Origin: Brucella oryzae | Lineage (GTDB): Bacteria > Pseudomonadota > Alphaproteobacteria > Rhizobiales > Rhizobiaceae | Direction of reading: 5' to 3' | Assembly (NCBI GenBank): GCA_012103035.1 | Contig: JAAVLL010000001.1 | Coordinates: 594,501 to 658,500 of the forward strand | DNA: 64,000 nt | Shown: positions 46,214 through 55,533 of the stretch, piece by piece | Position numbering within the stretch: position 1 is the first letter of the stretch | How the letters are laid out: every line of letters starts with the position of its first letter | Made by a program: the position numbers and the translations under genes | The notes under the pieces: model-generated | Databases searched by the model: none | Seen by the model: only the letters and a program-made list of their open reading frames with translations | What the model was told of the DNA's origin: nothing

Positions 46214-47050
46214 TTAATTCCAGGCCGGGATGCCGGTGCCCTTGTAGGCGCGGTCGAGTTCGGCCTTCACGGCATCGTTCTGGAACGAAGCAACCAGATC
46301 CTTGACCCAGGGCTGGTCGAGATCGTCGGTACGCACCGCGATGAAGTTGTTGTATGGGTTGTTTTCCTTCGATTCCCAGCCGATGGCTTCTTCCTTCTTC
46401 AGCCCGGCTTTCGCGGCCCAGTCATTGTTGACGATTGCCGCATCAAGATCATCGATGGAACGGCCCACAACACCGGCGTCGAGTTCCTTGATTTCGATCT
46501 TCTTGGGGTTTTCCACAATGTCGAGCGGCGTTGCCAGAACGCCCGCATCCGGCTTCAGCTTGATGAGGCCGTGGGCTTCCAGAACGCGCAGCGCGCGGCC
46601 TTCATTGGTCGGGTCGTTCGGCACGCCGACGGTGGCGCCATCCTTCAGTTCCTCAAGGCTCTTCACCTTGCGCGAATAGATGCCGATCGGCCAGACGGCA
46701 GTGTAGCCTGCGACGGAAATCTTGTAGCCGTGCTGCTTGATCTGCTCGTCGAGATAAGGCTTGTGCTGGAAGGCGTTGGCGTCGATTTCCTTGCGTTCCA
46801 GAGCTTCGTTCGGCTGGTTATAGTCGTTGAAGGTCACGCGCTCGATGTTGAGGCCGTGCTTCTTGCCTTCTTCGGCAACGACTTTCCAGACGTCCTCGTC
46901 TTCGCCGCCCATGATGCCGACCTTGATGGTCTTGTCTTCCGCATGGCTTGGCGCGGAAGCAAAGCCGACGGTCAGGGCTGCTGCGGTGAAGAGAAGGGCT
47001 TTCAGACCGGCGCGACGGGTCAAAGCATAACGGGAAAGGGCTGACGACAT
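46214..47050 (-). CDS. metQ: Methionine-binding lipoprotein/periplasmic protein MetQ
   Basis: NlpA-family solute-binding protein, 278 aa from ATG 47050. Signal SRYALTRRAGLKALLFTAAA ... SHA, cleaved before EDKTIKVGIMGG; no lipobox Cys is seen, so it is probably a free periplasmic protein. VTFNDYNQPNEALERKEID and AFQHKPYLDEQIKQHG are the family's ligand-site strands, PNDPTNEGRALRVLEAHGLI the hinge region, and KENNPYNNFIAVR the closing lobe. No SAM riboswitch (SAM-II type) was recognised in the 170 bp upstream. Confidence 0.95.
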   Translation of the reverse strand: MSSALSRYALTRRAGLKALLFTAAALTVGFASAPSHAEDKTIKVGIMGGEDEDVWKVVAEEGKKHGLNIERVTFNDYNQPNEALERKEIDANAFQHKPYLDEQIKQHGYKISVAGYTAVWPIGIYSRKVKSLEELKDGATVGVPNDPTNEGRALRVLEAHGLIKLKPDAGVLATPLDIVENPKKIEIKELDAGVVGRSIDDLDAAIVNNDWAAKAGLKKEEAIGWESKENNPYNNFIAVRTDDLDQPWVKDLVASFQNDAVKAELDRAYKGTGIPAWN

Positions 47051-47259
47051 TTTTGTTTTCCTTAGCTGAACATTGTGGAGAGCCGGTCCCGGAAAGCGAT
47101 CTTTGAGATGATCTTTCTCCCCTGCCCACCTTGTTGCCGATAATTCCCTTTGTCGGGCAATAAACAAGGAAAATTATTTCAGAATTTGTCGAAGCAGCAA
47201 TGGCGAAATTGCGTTCACGAGACGGTGAGCGGATTGCCATTTCCGCCCATCTGGCTCGC

Positions 47260-48857
47260 TTATCGGTTATCGGCGATAATCATCTGCGCGGCCTTTTCGG
47301 CGATCATGAGGGTCGGAGAGTTGGTGTTGCCGGACGTGATGGTTGGCATGATCGAGGCGTCGGCCACGCGCAGGCCCGCAATGCCGTTGAAGCGCAGGCG
47401 CGGATCGACGATTGCTTCTGCGTCCTGCCCCATGCGGCAGGTACCGACGGGATGGAAAATCGTTGTGCCAATATCGCCAGCGGCCTTTCCAGTTGCTCCT
47501 GCGTTTCGTAAGTAGGGCCGGGCTTGAACTCTTCTGGGCGAAACTTCTGCAACGGTGCCTGTGCCACGATATGGCGTGTGAGGCGGATTGCGTCGGCAGC
47601 GACGCGGCGGTCGCTTTCGGTCGCCAGATAATTCGGCCTGATCGCCGGTTGGGTCCGATGATCCGGCGACTTGATGTGGATCGAGCCGCGGCTGTCGGGA
47701 CGCAGATTGCACACGCTGGCCGTAAAGGCGGGGAAGGGGTGAACGTTTTCGCCGAATTTTTCGAGACTGAGCGGCTGCACGTGATATTGCAGATTGGCGG
47801 TTTCATAGGACGGGTCGGAGCGGGTGAAGACGCCGAGCTGGCTTGGCGCCATCGACATCGGCCCGGACCGGCGCAGCAGATATTCCAGCCCGATCATCGC
47901 TTTGCCGACAAGCCTGCTTGCCTTCTCGTTCAGCGTCGGAATGCCGCTGACTTTATAGGCGCAGCGCAATTGCAGATGGTCCTGAAGGTTCTCGCCAAGC
48001 TGCCTGCGCTCCAGCTTGACCGGGATGCCCGCCTGCTGCAGCACGTCGCCGCGCCCGATGCCCGACAGTTCGAGGATTTGCGGTGAGCCGACCGCACCGG
48101 CGGCGAGAATGACCTCGCGCCTTGCCTTCACCGTGCGGGTCGCGCCGTTCTGGTCGAAGGTGACGCCGGTGGCGCGCAGGTCCTCGATCTCGATGCGGCG
48201 CACATGCGCGCCGGTTTCGACCGTCAGGTTCTGGCGGTCCTGTGCCGGGCGCAGAAAGGCCTTAGCCGTGTTCCAGCGGATGCCGCGCTTCTGGTTGACC
48301 TTGAAATAGGAGACGCCTTCATTGTCGCCGCGATTGAAATCGTCGGTCGCGGGGATGCCGGCGGCAACGGCGGCATCGCGGAAAGCATCGAGAATATCCC
48401 AATGCAGGCGGGCGTTTTCGACGCGCCATTCGCCGCCCGCGCCATGCAGGGCGCTTGCGCCTGCAAAATAATCCTCCGATTTCTTGAACAGCGGCAGCAC
48501 ATCGTCCCAGCCCCAGCCTTCGCAACCGGCTTGCCGCCAGAGATCATAGTCGCGCGCCTGGCCGCGCATATAGATCATGCCATTGATAGACGAGCAGCCG
48601 CCCAGCACTTTGCCGCGCGGATAGCCCAATGAGCGGCCGTTCAGCCCCGGTTCGGCCTCGGTGGTGAAACACCAGTCGGTGCGCGGATTGCCGATGCAAT
48701 AGAGATAGCCGACCGGGATGTGGATCCAGGCGTAATTGTCCTTTCCGCCTGCTTCCAGCAGCAGTACGGAGCGGTTCTGGTCTGCGGAAAGCCGGTTCGC
48801 GAGGGCGCAGCCTGCCGTGCCCGCGCCAACCACGATGTAATCGTAGGTGTCGGTCAT
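47260..48857 (-). CDS. GMC-family FAD oxidoreductase, choline dehydrogenase-like (frame break near 47488)
   Basis: About 532 residues. Start ATG 48857; [20 protein letters not shown] is the ADP-binding GxGxx[20 protein letters not shown] the FAD loop, and [20 protein letters not shown] the second GMC signature. The catalytic His/Asn pair is in [12 protein letters not shown] and [16 protein letters not shown], in the second frame after one lost base. It is likely the last gene of the liv-type operon (gap ~55 bp to livM). The substrate is an alcohol (choline, a polyol or an aromatic alcohol); the transporter suggests that its solute is imported together. Confidence 0.9.
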
Positions 48858-48911
48858 GATGTCATATCCAGTCAATTGGCGGGGTTTTCAGCCACCCCGC
48901 AGGCTTAAGTT

Positions 48912-49913
48912 TCAGCCGAAGAGTTTCTTTCCAATCCGCGATGCGTAGATCTCGCCGATGATCCCTTTCCGGAAGAGGAGGACGCAGGCCATGAAGATGA
49001 GGCCCGTGACGATTGTGACGGGGAAGTCGGATGTTGCGAGATAGTTCTGGAGCGCGACGACGAAGGCTGCACCAACGATGGGGCCTATGAGTGTTCCGAT
49101 ACCGCCCAGAAGCGTCATGAGGATCACTTCGCCCGACATCTGCCAGCCGACATCGGTGAGCGTCGCGAACTGGAAGACAAGCGCCTTCAGCCCGCCTGCA
49201 AGACCGGCAAGCCCTGCCGACATGACGAAGGCTGCAAGCTTGTAGCGGTTGACGGAGTAACCGAGCGATATGGCGCGGTTTTCATTCTCGCGCACCGATT
49301 TCAGGATCATGCCGAAGGGCGAATTGATGATACGCCAGATGATGAAGACGCCCAGTACGAACACGGCCAGCACGAAATAATACATGTTTATCGGCTGGTT
49401 GAGGTCGATGAAGCCAAAGAGATCTCCGCGCGGCACGCCTTGTAGTCCATCTTCGCCATGGGTGAAGGAAGCCTGCAGGCAGAAGAAGAAGAACATCTGC
49501 GCCAATGCCAGCGTGATCATGGTCGAATAGATGCCCTGACGGCGGATGGCGAGATAGCCGATGACGAGGCCAAGGGCGGCAGCGGCAAGGACCCCGAGCA
49601 CGAGGCCGAGTTCCGGCGTGACGCCCCAGACTTTCACCGTATGGGCCGTGATATAGGCCGCGCCGCCGAAGAAGGCTGCATGGCCGAAGGAGAGAATGCC
49701 GGTATAGCCCAACAGAAGATTGAAGGCAGAGGCGAACAGCGCAAAGCACAGCATCTTCATCAGGAAGATGGGGTACACCATGAAGGGTGCCGCCAGCAGC
49801 CCGACGAGGGCGATGCCGAGAACGATCACCGAGAGGCTGTTGATGGCAGGTGCCTTACTGTCGCGCGGGGTTGCGGTTGCCTTGGAAGTGGCCTTGAGAG
49901 CGGTATCAGCCAT
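48912..49913 (-). CDS. livM: Branched-chain amino acid-type ABC transporter permease (LivM)
   Basis: 333 residues, intact, from ATG 49913 (ADTALKATSKATATPRDSK, an N-terminal polar extension). Helices SLSVIVLGIALVGLLAAPFM onward; FNLLLGYTGILSFGHAAFFG is the typical LivM strand-loop (FGHAAFFG). ENENRAISLGYSVNRYKLAAF is the EAA-like coupling region. C-terminal GEVILMTLLGGIGTLIGPIV. One base after the livH stop. Part of SBP-livG-livF-livH-livM-GMC on the minus strand. Confidence 0.93.
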   Translation of the reverse strand: MADTALKATSKATATPRDSKAPAINSLSVIVLGIALVGLLAAPFMVYPIFLMKMLCFALFASAFNLLLGYTGILSFGHAAFFGGAAYITAHTVKVWGVTPELGLVLGVLAAAALGLVIGYLAIRRQGIYSTMITLALAQMFFFFCLQASFTHGEDGLQGVPRGDLFGFIDLNQPINMYYFVLAVFVLGVFIIWRIINSPFGMILKSVRENENRAISLGYSVNRYKLAAFVMSAGLAGLAGGLKALVFQFATLTDVGWQMSGEVILMTLLGGIGTLIGPIVGAAFVVALQNYLATSDFPVTIVTGLIFMACVLLFRKGIIGEIYASRIGKKLFG

Positions 49914-49914
49914 G

Positions 49915-50801
49915 TCAGGCCTCCTTCCCGAACAGTCCGGCGGGTCGAACCAGAAGGACGATAGCCATGATGACGAAGATGACGATGCTGGAGGCTTCCG
50001 GATAGAAGACCTTAGTAAGACCTTCCGCCAGCCCCAGCACATAGCCGGTGATGATGGCGCCGAGGATTGATCCCATGCCGCCGACCACCACCACGGCAAA
50101 GACCACGATGATGATGTTGGAGCCCATCAGCGGACTGACCTGATAGATCGGCGCGGCCATGATACCAGCCACACCGGCAAGCGCGGCACCCAGCGCATAG
50201 GTGAAGGTGAGGAGCAGCGGCACATTGATGCCGAAGGCTTTACCAGCGTGGGGTTTTCAGTTGCGGCACGCAGATAGGCGCCGAGCTTGGTCTTTTCGAT
50301 CAGGAGCCAGGTGCCAAGGCAGACGAAAAGCGAGGCGACGACGACCCAGGCACGATAGTTCGGCAGGAACATGAAGCCGAGATTGTGCCCACCCGCAAGA
50401 GAAGGTGGCACCGCATAGGGCTGGCCGGCAGCGCCATAATAATAGCGGAACGTGCCTTCGATCACCAGCGCAAGGCCGAAGGTGAAGAGCAGGCCATAGA
50501 GCGGATCGAGATTGTAAAGCCGCGACAGGGCCACGCGCTCGATGATCGCACCGCCCAGCCCGACGATGAGCGGGGCCAGGATAAGCGCCGGCCAGTAACC
50601 GATGCCGAGCCAGCTCAACAGCAGATAACCGACAAAAGCACCCAACATATATTGTGCGCCATGGGCAAAGTTGATGATGCGCAAAAGCCCGAAGATGATG
50701 GCAAGGCCAAGGCTCAGCATGGCATAGAATGAGCCGTTGATGAGGCCGACCAGTAACTGCCCGAGAAGTGCCTGCAAAGGTATTCCGAAGATCATGGTCA
50801 T
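49915..50801 (-). CDS. livH: Branched-chain amino acid-type ABC transporter permease (LivH; frame break near 50240)
   Basis: GQLLVGLINGSFYAMLSLGL and LRIINFAHGAQYMLGAFVGY are the canonical LivH N-terminus (NFAHG). AATENPTLVK marks the coupling loop, after which the frame shifts at 50240. The remainder reads AFGINVPLLLTFTYALGAAL and VVVVGGMGSILGAIITGYVL. Restored length is ~296 aa. Forms the membrane channel with LivM. Confidence 0.92.
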
Positions 50802-50805
50802 TGTT

Positions 50806-51524
50806 TCAGACTCCCAGCGCGTGCGTGAGCGCCGCCATGCGGGCGGGCAGTTCGGCGGTGGGGAAGTTTTCCGTCACCACGCCATGATCCATGAGATAAA
50901 AGCGGTCGGCGACCTTGGCGGCAAAGCGGAAATTCTGCTCGACCAGAAGTACGGTCATGCCACGTTTTTCAACTCCACCAGCACATCGCCGATGCGCTGC
51001 ACGATGACGGGCGCAAGACCTTCGGTCGGCTCGTCCAGCAGCAGAACCTTGACCCCGGTGCGCAGGATGCGGGCAATGGCCAGCATCTGCTGCTCGCCGC
51101 CCGAAAGCTTGGTGCCGGGGCTGTTGCGGCGCTCGTGCAGGTTGGGGAAAAGTTCGTATATCTCATCCAGAGACATTGCGCCTTGACTGCCTTTGGCGAC
51201 GACAGGCGGCAAAAGCAGGTTTTCATGTACGTTCAAGGTGGCGAAGATGCCGCGTTCTTCCGGCACGAAGCCGAGGCCAGCATAGGCGATGCGGTGCAGC
51301 GGCACGCGCATGATATCCTTACCGTCCAGCGTGATGGTGCCGGTGCGTTTGCGGATGATCCCCATGATGGCGCGCAGCGTCGTGGTCTTGCCGACGCCGT
51401 TGCGGCCCAGAAGCGTGATGGTTTCGCCGGGCCAGATGTCGAGGTCTACGCCGTGCAGGGCATGGCTTTCGCCATACCAGGCATTCAGTCCGCGCACGGA
51501 CAGGAGCGGTTGGCCTTTATTCAT
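50806..51524 (-). CDS. livF: Branched-chain amino acid-type ABC transporter ATPase (LivF; frame break near 50968)
   Basis: ATG 51524, NKGQPLLSVRGLNAWYGES. Walker A TLLGRNGVGKTTTLRAIMG, Q-loop FVPEERGIFATLNV, signature KLSGGEQQMLAIARIL, Walker B VLLLDEPTEGLAPVI. One A is missing from the AAAA run near 50968; restored it continues LKKRGMTVLLVEQNFRFAAK (H-loop region) and ends at 50806, 4 bp before livH begins: ~239 aa. Its start overlaps the end of livG by 8 bp. Confidence 0.93.
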
Positions 51525-52334
51525 GTTCGGTTCCCATATAGGCGGTGCGCACGCGCTCGTCCTTCGAGACGGCGGCATAATTGCCGGAGGCGAGGATTTC
51601 GCCGCGTTGCAGCACCGTGACATGGTGGGCAATGTCGGCCACCACCTTGAGATTGTGTTCCACCATCAAGACCGCGCGATCCTTCGCCACATCGGCAATG
51701 AGGGCGGCAATGGTGTGGACGTCTTCATGACCCATGCCCGCCATCGGCTCATCGAGCAGCAGCACTTTCGGATCGAGCGCCAGCGTGGTGGCGATTTCCA
51801 GTGCGCGCTTGCGACCATAGGACAGATCAGCGGCCAGCGCATAGCGGGCATCGGCCAGACCGACGCGTTCCAGAAGTTCGACGGCCTGCGCATCGAGCCG
51901 ATCAAGTGCCGACAGCGAACGCCAGAACTGCGTAGCAAGCCCGTAGGGCGCTGCAGCGCAACCTTCACATTCTCCAGAACAGTCAGATGCGGAAAGGTGG
52001 CCGAAATCTGGAACGAGCGCACCAGCCCCATCCGCGCCACCCTGGCCGGATCGGTCTTGGTGATGGTTTCGCCCAGAAGCGTGATCTCGCCGCTCGTCGG
52101 CTGCAGAAACTTGGTCAGAAGATTGAAGACCGTGGTCTTGCCTGCACCGTTGGGGCCGATCAGCGCATGAACACGGGCATGTTCCACATCAAGATCGACA
52201 TTCTTCACCGCGTAAAAGCCGCCAAACGACTTGCCCAGCCCGCGCGCCGACAGAACCGTGCGCGCGCCAGATGCGCCGCCATCGTTCGGCCCTGCTTCAG
52301 GCAGGGCCGTCATATTGCCAGTTGCTGCGTTCAT
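51517..52334 (-). CDS. livG: Branched-chain amino acid-type ABC transporter ATPase (LivG; frame break near 51943)
   Basis: Start ATG 52334. LSARGLGKSFGGFYAVKNVD, Walker A ALIGPNGAGKTTVFNLLTKF, Q-loop LVRSFQISATFPHLTVLENV. The frame breaks near 51943 (RPTGLL, then TQFWRSLSALDRLDAQAVEL). Signature region LSYGRKRALEIATTLALDP and Walker B KVLLLDEPMAGMGHED follow; H-loop VLMVEHNLKVV. Restored ~273 aa. LivG carries the usual YG(R/E) in place of SGG. Confidence 0.93.
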
Positions 52335-52346
52335 TCAACCAGCCTC

Positions 52347-53551
52347 TTACTGCGTTACCAGCGGGCAGCCGCTTTCTTCCGGCTTCATGTAGGCCTGATC
52401 GCCGGGAATGGTTGCAAGAACCTTATAATAATCCCAAGGCGCCTTGCTTTCATCAGGCTTCTTCACTTCCATCAGATACATGTCGTAGATCATGCGTCCG
52501 TTGGGGCCGACCTTGCCATGACGGGCGAAGACGTCCTCGACCGGCATTTCATGAAGCTTCTTGGCAACGGCTTCGGTTTCGTCGGTGCCTGCTTCCTTGA
52601 TCGCCTTCAGATATTGAAGAACGGCAGAGTAGGTGCCTGCCTGGATCATGTTCGGCATGCGGCCCGTGCGCTCGAAGAAGCGCTTGCCGAATTCACGCGA
52701 TTCATCGTCGCGATCCCAGTAGAAACCTTCGGTCAGCGTCAGTCCTTGAGCTGCTTCAAGACCAAGACCGTGTACTTCCGACAGGGTGAAGAGCAGGGCC
52801 GCGAGGCGCTGCCCACCGGCAACGATGCCGAATTCAGCCGCCTGCTTGATAGCATTGGACGTGTCGAGACCGGCATTGGCGAGGCCGACCACTTTCGCGC
52901 CGGAGGCCTGTGCCTGCAGCAGGAAGGAGGAATAATCGGTGGTTGCCAGCGGGTGGCGTACGGAACCCAGCACTTTGCCGCCCTTGGATTCGACGAATTT
53001 GCTCGTCTGCTCCTCCAGCGAATAGCCGAATGCATAATCGGCAGTGAGGAAGAACCAGGTGTCGCCGCCCTGCTGCACAAGCGAGCCGCCAGTGCCGACG
53101 GCAAGCGCATGGGTGTCATAGGCCCAGTGGAAGCCATAAGGCGTGCACTGCTTGCCGGTCAGTTCCGATGTGGCAGCGCCGGTGTTGATGGTGATCTTTT
53201 CTTGTCCTTCGACAGGGCCTGCACAGCGAGGCCGACCGATGAGGTCGTCAGTTCCATGATGGAATCGACCTGCTCAGTGTCGTACCACTGGCGGGCAATG
53301 TTCGAGGCCACGTCCGGCTTGTTCTGGTGGTCTGCCGTGATGATCTCAATCGGTGCATCGAGCACTTTGCCGCCGAAATCTTCAGCTGCCATCTTGGCAG
53401 CCTCGAACGACCATTTGCCGCCAAAGTCGGCATAGACGCCCGACTGGTCGTTCAGAATGCCGATTTTGACCTTGCCGTCGGAAATTTCCGCCGCCGACGA
53501 GATGGCCGTGGCGGCGAAAAGCGCTGCCGTTGCAAGTGCGAGACATTTCAT
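52347..53551 (-). CDS. Periplasmic substrate-binding protein of the liv-type system (frame break near 53200)
   Basis: Signal peptide (KCLALATAALFAATAISSAA) from ATG 53551, then EISDGKVKIGILNDQSGVYA, the typical Peripla_BP_6 amino-acid-binding start. TADHQNKPDVASNIARQWYD, ELTTSSVGLAVQALSKDKK; one base lost near 53200; TWFFLTADYAFGYSLEEQTS and GSVRHPLATTDYSSFLLQAQ show the two-lobe type I fold. About 401 aa. First gene of the operon, 12 bp before livG. The solute may be an amino acid, urea/amide or aromatic acid; not determinable here. Confidence 0.92.
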
Positions 53552-53813
53552 GAAGTGTTTCCTCCCAGTAACTCCACAAACCGCCACGGGAACCGGACGG
53601 TATTCTCCATTGAAGCAGTCTTTTCAGATGGGGCGGGCCGTTTTCCTCATGACGGGCTTCCCTCTGCTTCCGCCCGATTTGTTCCTCCGCTCGGGCCTTG
53701 ATTAGAACGGTAGCATTGACAAATGCGTACACGAACAACAATTTTTGAACAGTGTCTGTTCAAAACGTACAGATAGAGCAGCATAAGCTGCTGCAATTGT
53801 TTGGGAGGGGTGC

Positions 53814-54726
53814 ATGCGGCAGTTCACATGGGACGATCTGCAATATTTTCTTGCGGTTGCGCGCACCGGCCAGCTCGACTGCGGCGCGGCAATTGCGCAC
53901 CAGCCATGTTACGGTTCTGCGTCGGATCGACCGGCTGGAACAGGCCCTTTCGACCAAGCTTTTCGAGCGCAATCCGCGCGGTTACCTGCTGACGCCGATC
54001 GGTGAACGACTGGTGGTGTCTGCCGAGGTCATGGAGCGCGAGGCGATGAAGTTCCAGACAGAGGCAACCGGCAATATGGCGGCGCTGTCGGGTGTTGTGC
54101 GTCTTTCGACGCTGGAGGGCTTCGGCAATTTCTTTCTTGCTGATCGCCTGCCGGTGTTGGCGCAATCTTATCCGAGCCTGTTCGTGGAAGTGGTGACGAT
54201 CCAGCAGATCATGTCGCTGTCACGCCGCGAGGCGGAATTGTCGATCACGCTGCATATGCCGCGTACCGGCCCCTATCACAGCGAGAAGCTGACGCCTTAT
54301 CGTCTCTTTATTTATGGTCATCGCGATTATCTGGAGCGGCACCCGCCGATCAGGACGCGCGAAGATATGGCCCGGCATCCCTTCATCGGTTATATCGACG
54401 ACATGGTTTTCACGCCGGGCCTCGATTATATGCGCGAAATCCTGCCGGGGCAGCGCTGTACCTATCAAAGCTCCAGCATTCATGCGCAGCTGATCGCCAC
54501 GCAGATCGGCTATGGGCTGTGTGTGCTGCCTTACTTCATCGCGAGCCGGCATCCGGAACTGGTCCCGGTCCTGCCGCGTGAGATGCATCTGGTGCGTGAA
54601 TACTGGATGAGCTGCCATATCGATGTAATGGCCGCGCCGCGTATTCGGGTGCTGAGTGATTTTATGATCCAGGCTGTCCGCGAATCTTCAGCAATATTCC
54701 TTGGGGAACCCCTGCTGCGGGCATGA
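53814..54726 (+). CDS. LysR-family transcriptional regulator (frame change near 53878)
   Basis: ATG 53814 with GGGAGG 5 bp upstream. DNA-binding domain RQFTWDDLQYFLAVARTGQL then TAARQLRTSHVTVLRRIDRL; net +1 or -2 bases near 53878. Effector domain from ~90 (SGVVRLSTLEGFGNFFLADR, ARTREDMARHPFIGYID-like region, LIATQIGYGLCVLPYFIAS). About 304 aa. Divergent from the liv-type operon across 262 bp, so it is the probable regulator of that uptake system and its GMC enzyme, by analogy with other LysR/transporter pairs. Confidence 0.9.
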
Positions 54727-54756
54727 TATTATCGTAAGGTTATCGTTTGCGTCCGG

Positions 54757-54846
54757 TCAGATCGTGCCGCCGCCAATAGCGAAAATGCATGTAATGACGA
54801 GCGCTGTAAAGCCGAACCCGATAATGAATAGATTAAGCGTCTTCAT
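54757..54846 (-). CDS. 29-residue hydrophobic membrane peptide
   Basis: ATG 54846, stop TGA 54757, reading MKTLNLFIIGFGFTALVITC then IFAIGGGTI: one transmembrane helix after a short basic start. The Shine-Dalgarno AAAGGAGGGG (plus-strand 54848-54857) directly upstream is one of the strongest in the window, which argues for translation of this tiny frame. Function unknown; a regulatory or transporter-accessory micropeptide is possible. Convergent with the LysR gene and ~95 bp upstream of the Lrp stop on the same strand, so it could share its transcript. Confidence 0.6.
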   Translation of the reverse strand: MKTLNLFIIGFGFTALVITCIFAIGGGTI

Positions 54847-54941
54847 GCCCCTCCTTTCAACCCAGGGGCGTTATGTTCGACTTGCGGTAGAATGTCTACC
54901 TTAAATTGCAGTGATCCAAACTAAAGTTGTATAGCTGAATT

Positions 54942-55382
54942 TCAGACGGTTTCACGCTCGATATCACGGCGAAGCACGATTGCTGTAGTGAGATCCTCTA
55001 CGGTTTCATGGGTGGCGATGAGATCGCGCAAGCTGTTGAGCCGGTCTATGGAGGGAACTTCAACCTCGACGATCAAATCGAGCTGGCCGCTGACTGACGA
55101 TACCCGACGCACTTCGGCATGACGCGCCAGTTCATCGAGAAGACCGAGTGCCGGGGTGCGCTTGAGGCTGACCAGGATCATGGCGCGAATGACATTCTTG
55201 TCGATCTGGCCGATATCTGCCCTATAACCGCGAATGACACCATTCTTCTCAAGATTGGCGACGCGCTCTCCGGTCGCGCTGCGCGAAAGCCCGATGCGGC
55301 CCGCCAGCGTCTTCAACGGAATGCGCGCTTCCTTGGAGAGAATGGCCAGTATCTCGCGATCCTTCGTATCGAGTTCCCGCAT
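54942..55382 (-). CDS. Lrp/AsnC-family transcriptional regulator
   Basis: 146 residues from ATG 55382 (RELDTKDREILAILSKEARI), chosen over the longer ATG 55478 because this is the family N-terminus. Winged helix with LAGRIGLSRSATGERVANLE, linker NGVIRGYRADIGQIDKN, and ligand-binding RAM domain (RVSSVSGQLDLIVEVEVPSI). Divergent from the large aminotransferase-fusion gene (start 55534) over 150 bp; it is likely to respond to an amino acid and control that gene. Confidence 0.92.
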   Translation of the reverse strand: MRELDTKDREILAILSKEARIPLKTLAGRIGLSRSATGERVANLEKNGVIRGYRADIGQIDKNVIRAMILVSLKRTPALGLLDELARHAEVRRVSSVSGQLDLIVEVEVPSIDRLNSLRDLIATHETVEDLTTAIVLRRDIERETV

Positions 55383-55533
55383 ATGCCGTTCCTTTGTCTC
55401 GCCGTAAATGTGCCGGTCCATTCCGGCAAAGTGCCGGTCCGACCGACGCCTTGTCTGATGCCTGAAAATTGCGGACATGCCAAGCTTCCATCTTCTGATG
55501 TCCTATTTGCATTCAACCCGTGAAGCGCTTTCC

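Noticed and set aside
47051-47259. SAM riboswitch upstream of metQ
   Set aside because: The 170-bp leader shows no conserved SAM-I or SAM-II core that I can identify; only a possible promoter.
51987-53435. 482-codon plus-strand open frame
   Set aside because: Antisense to livG and the binding protein; no motif.
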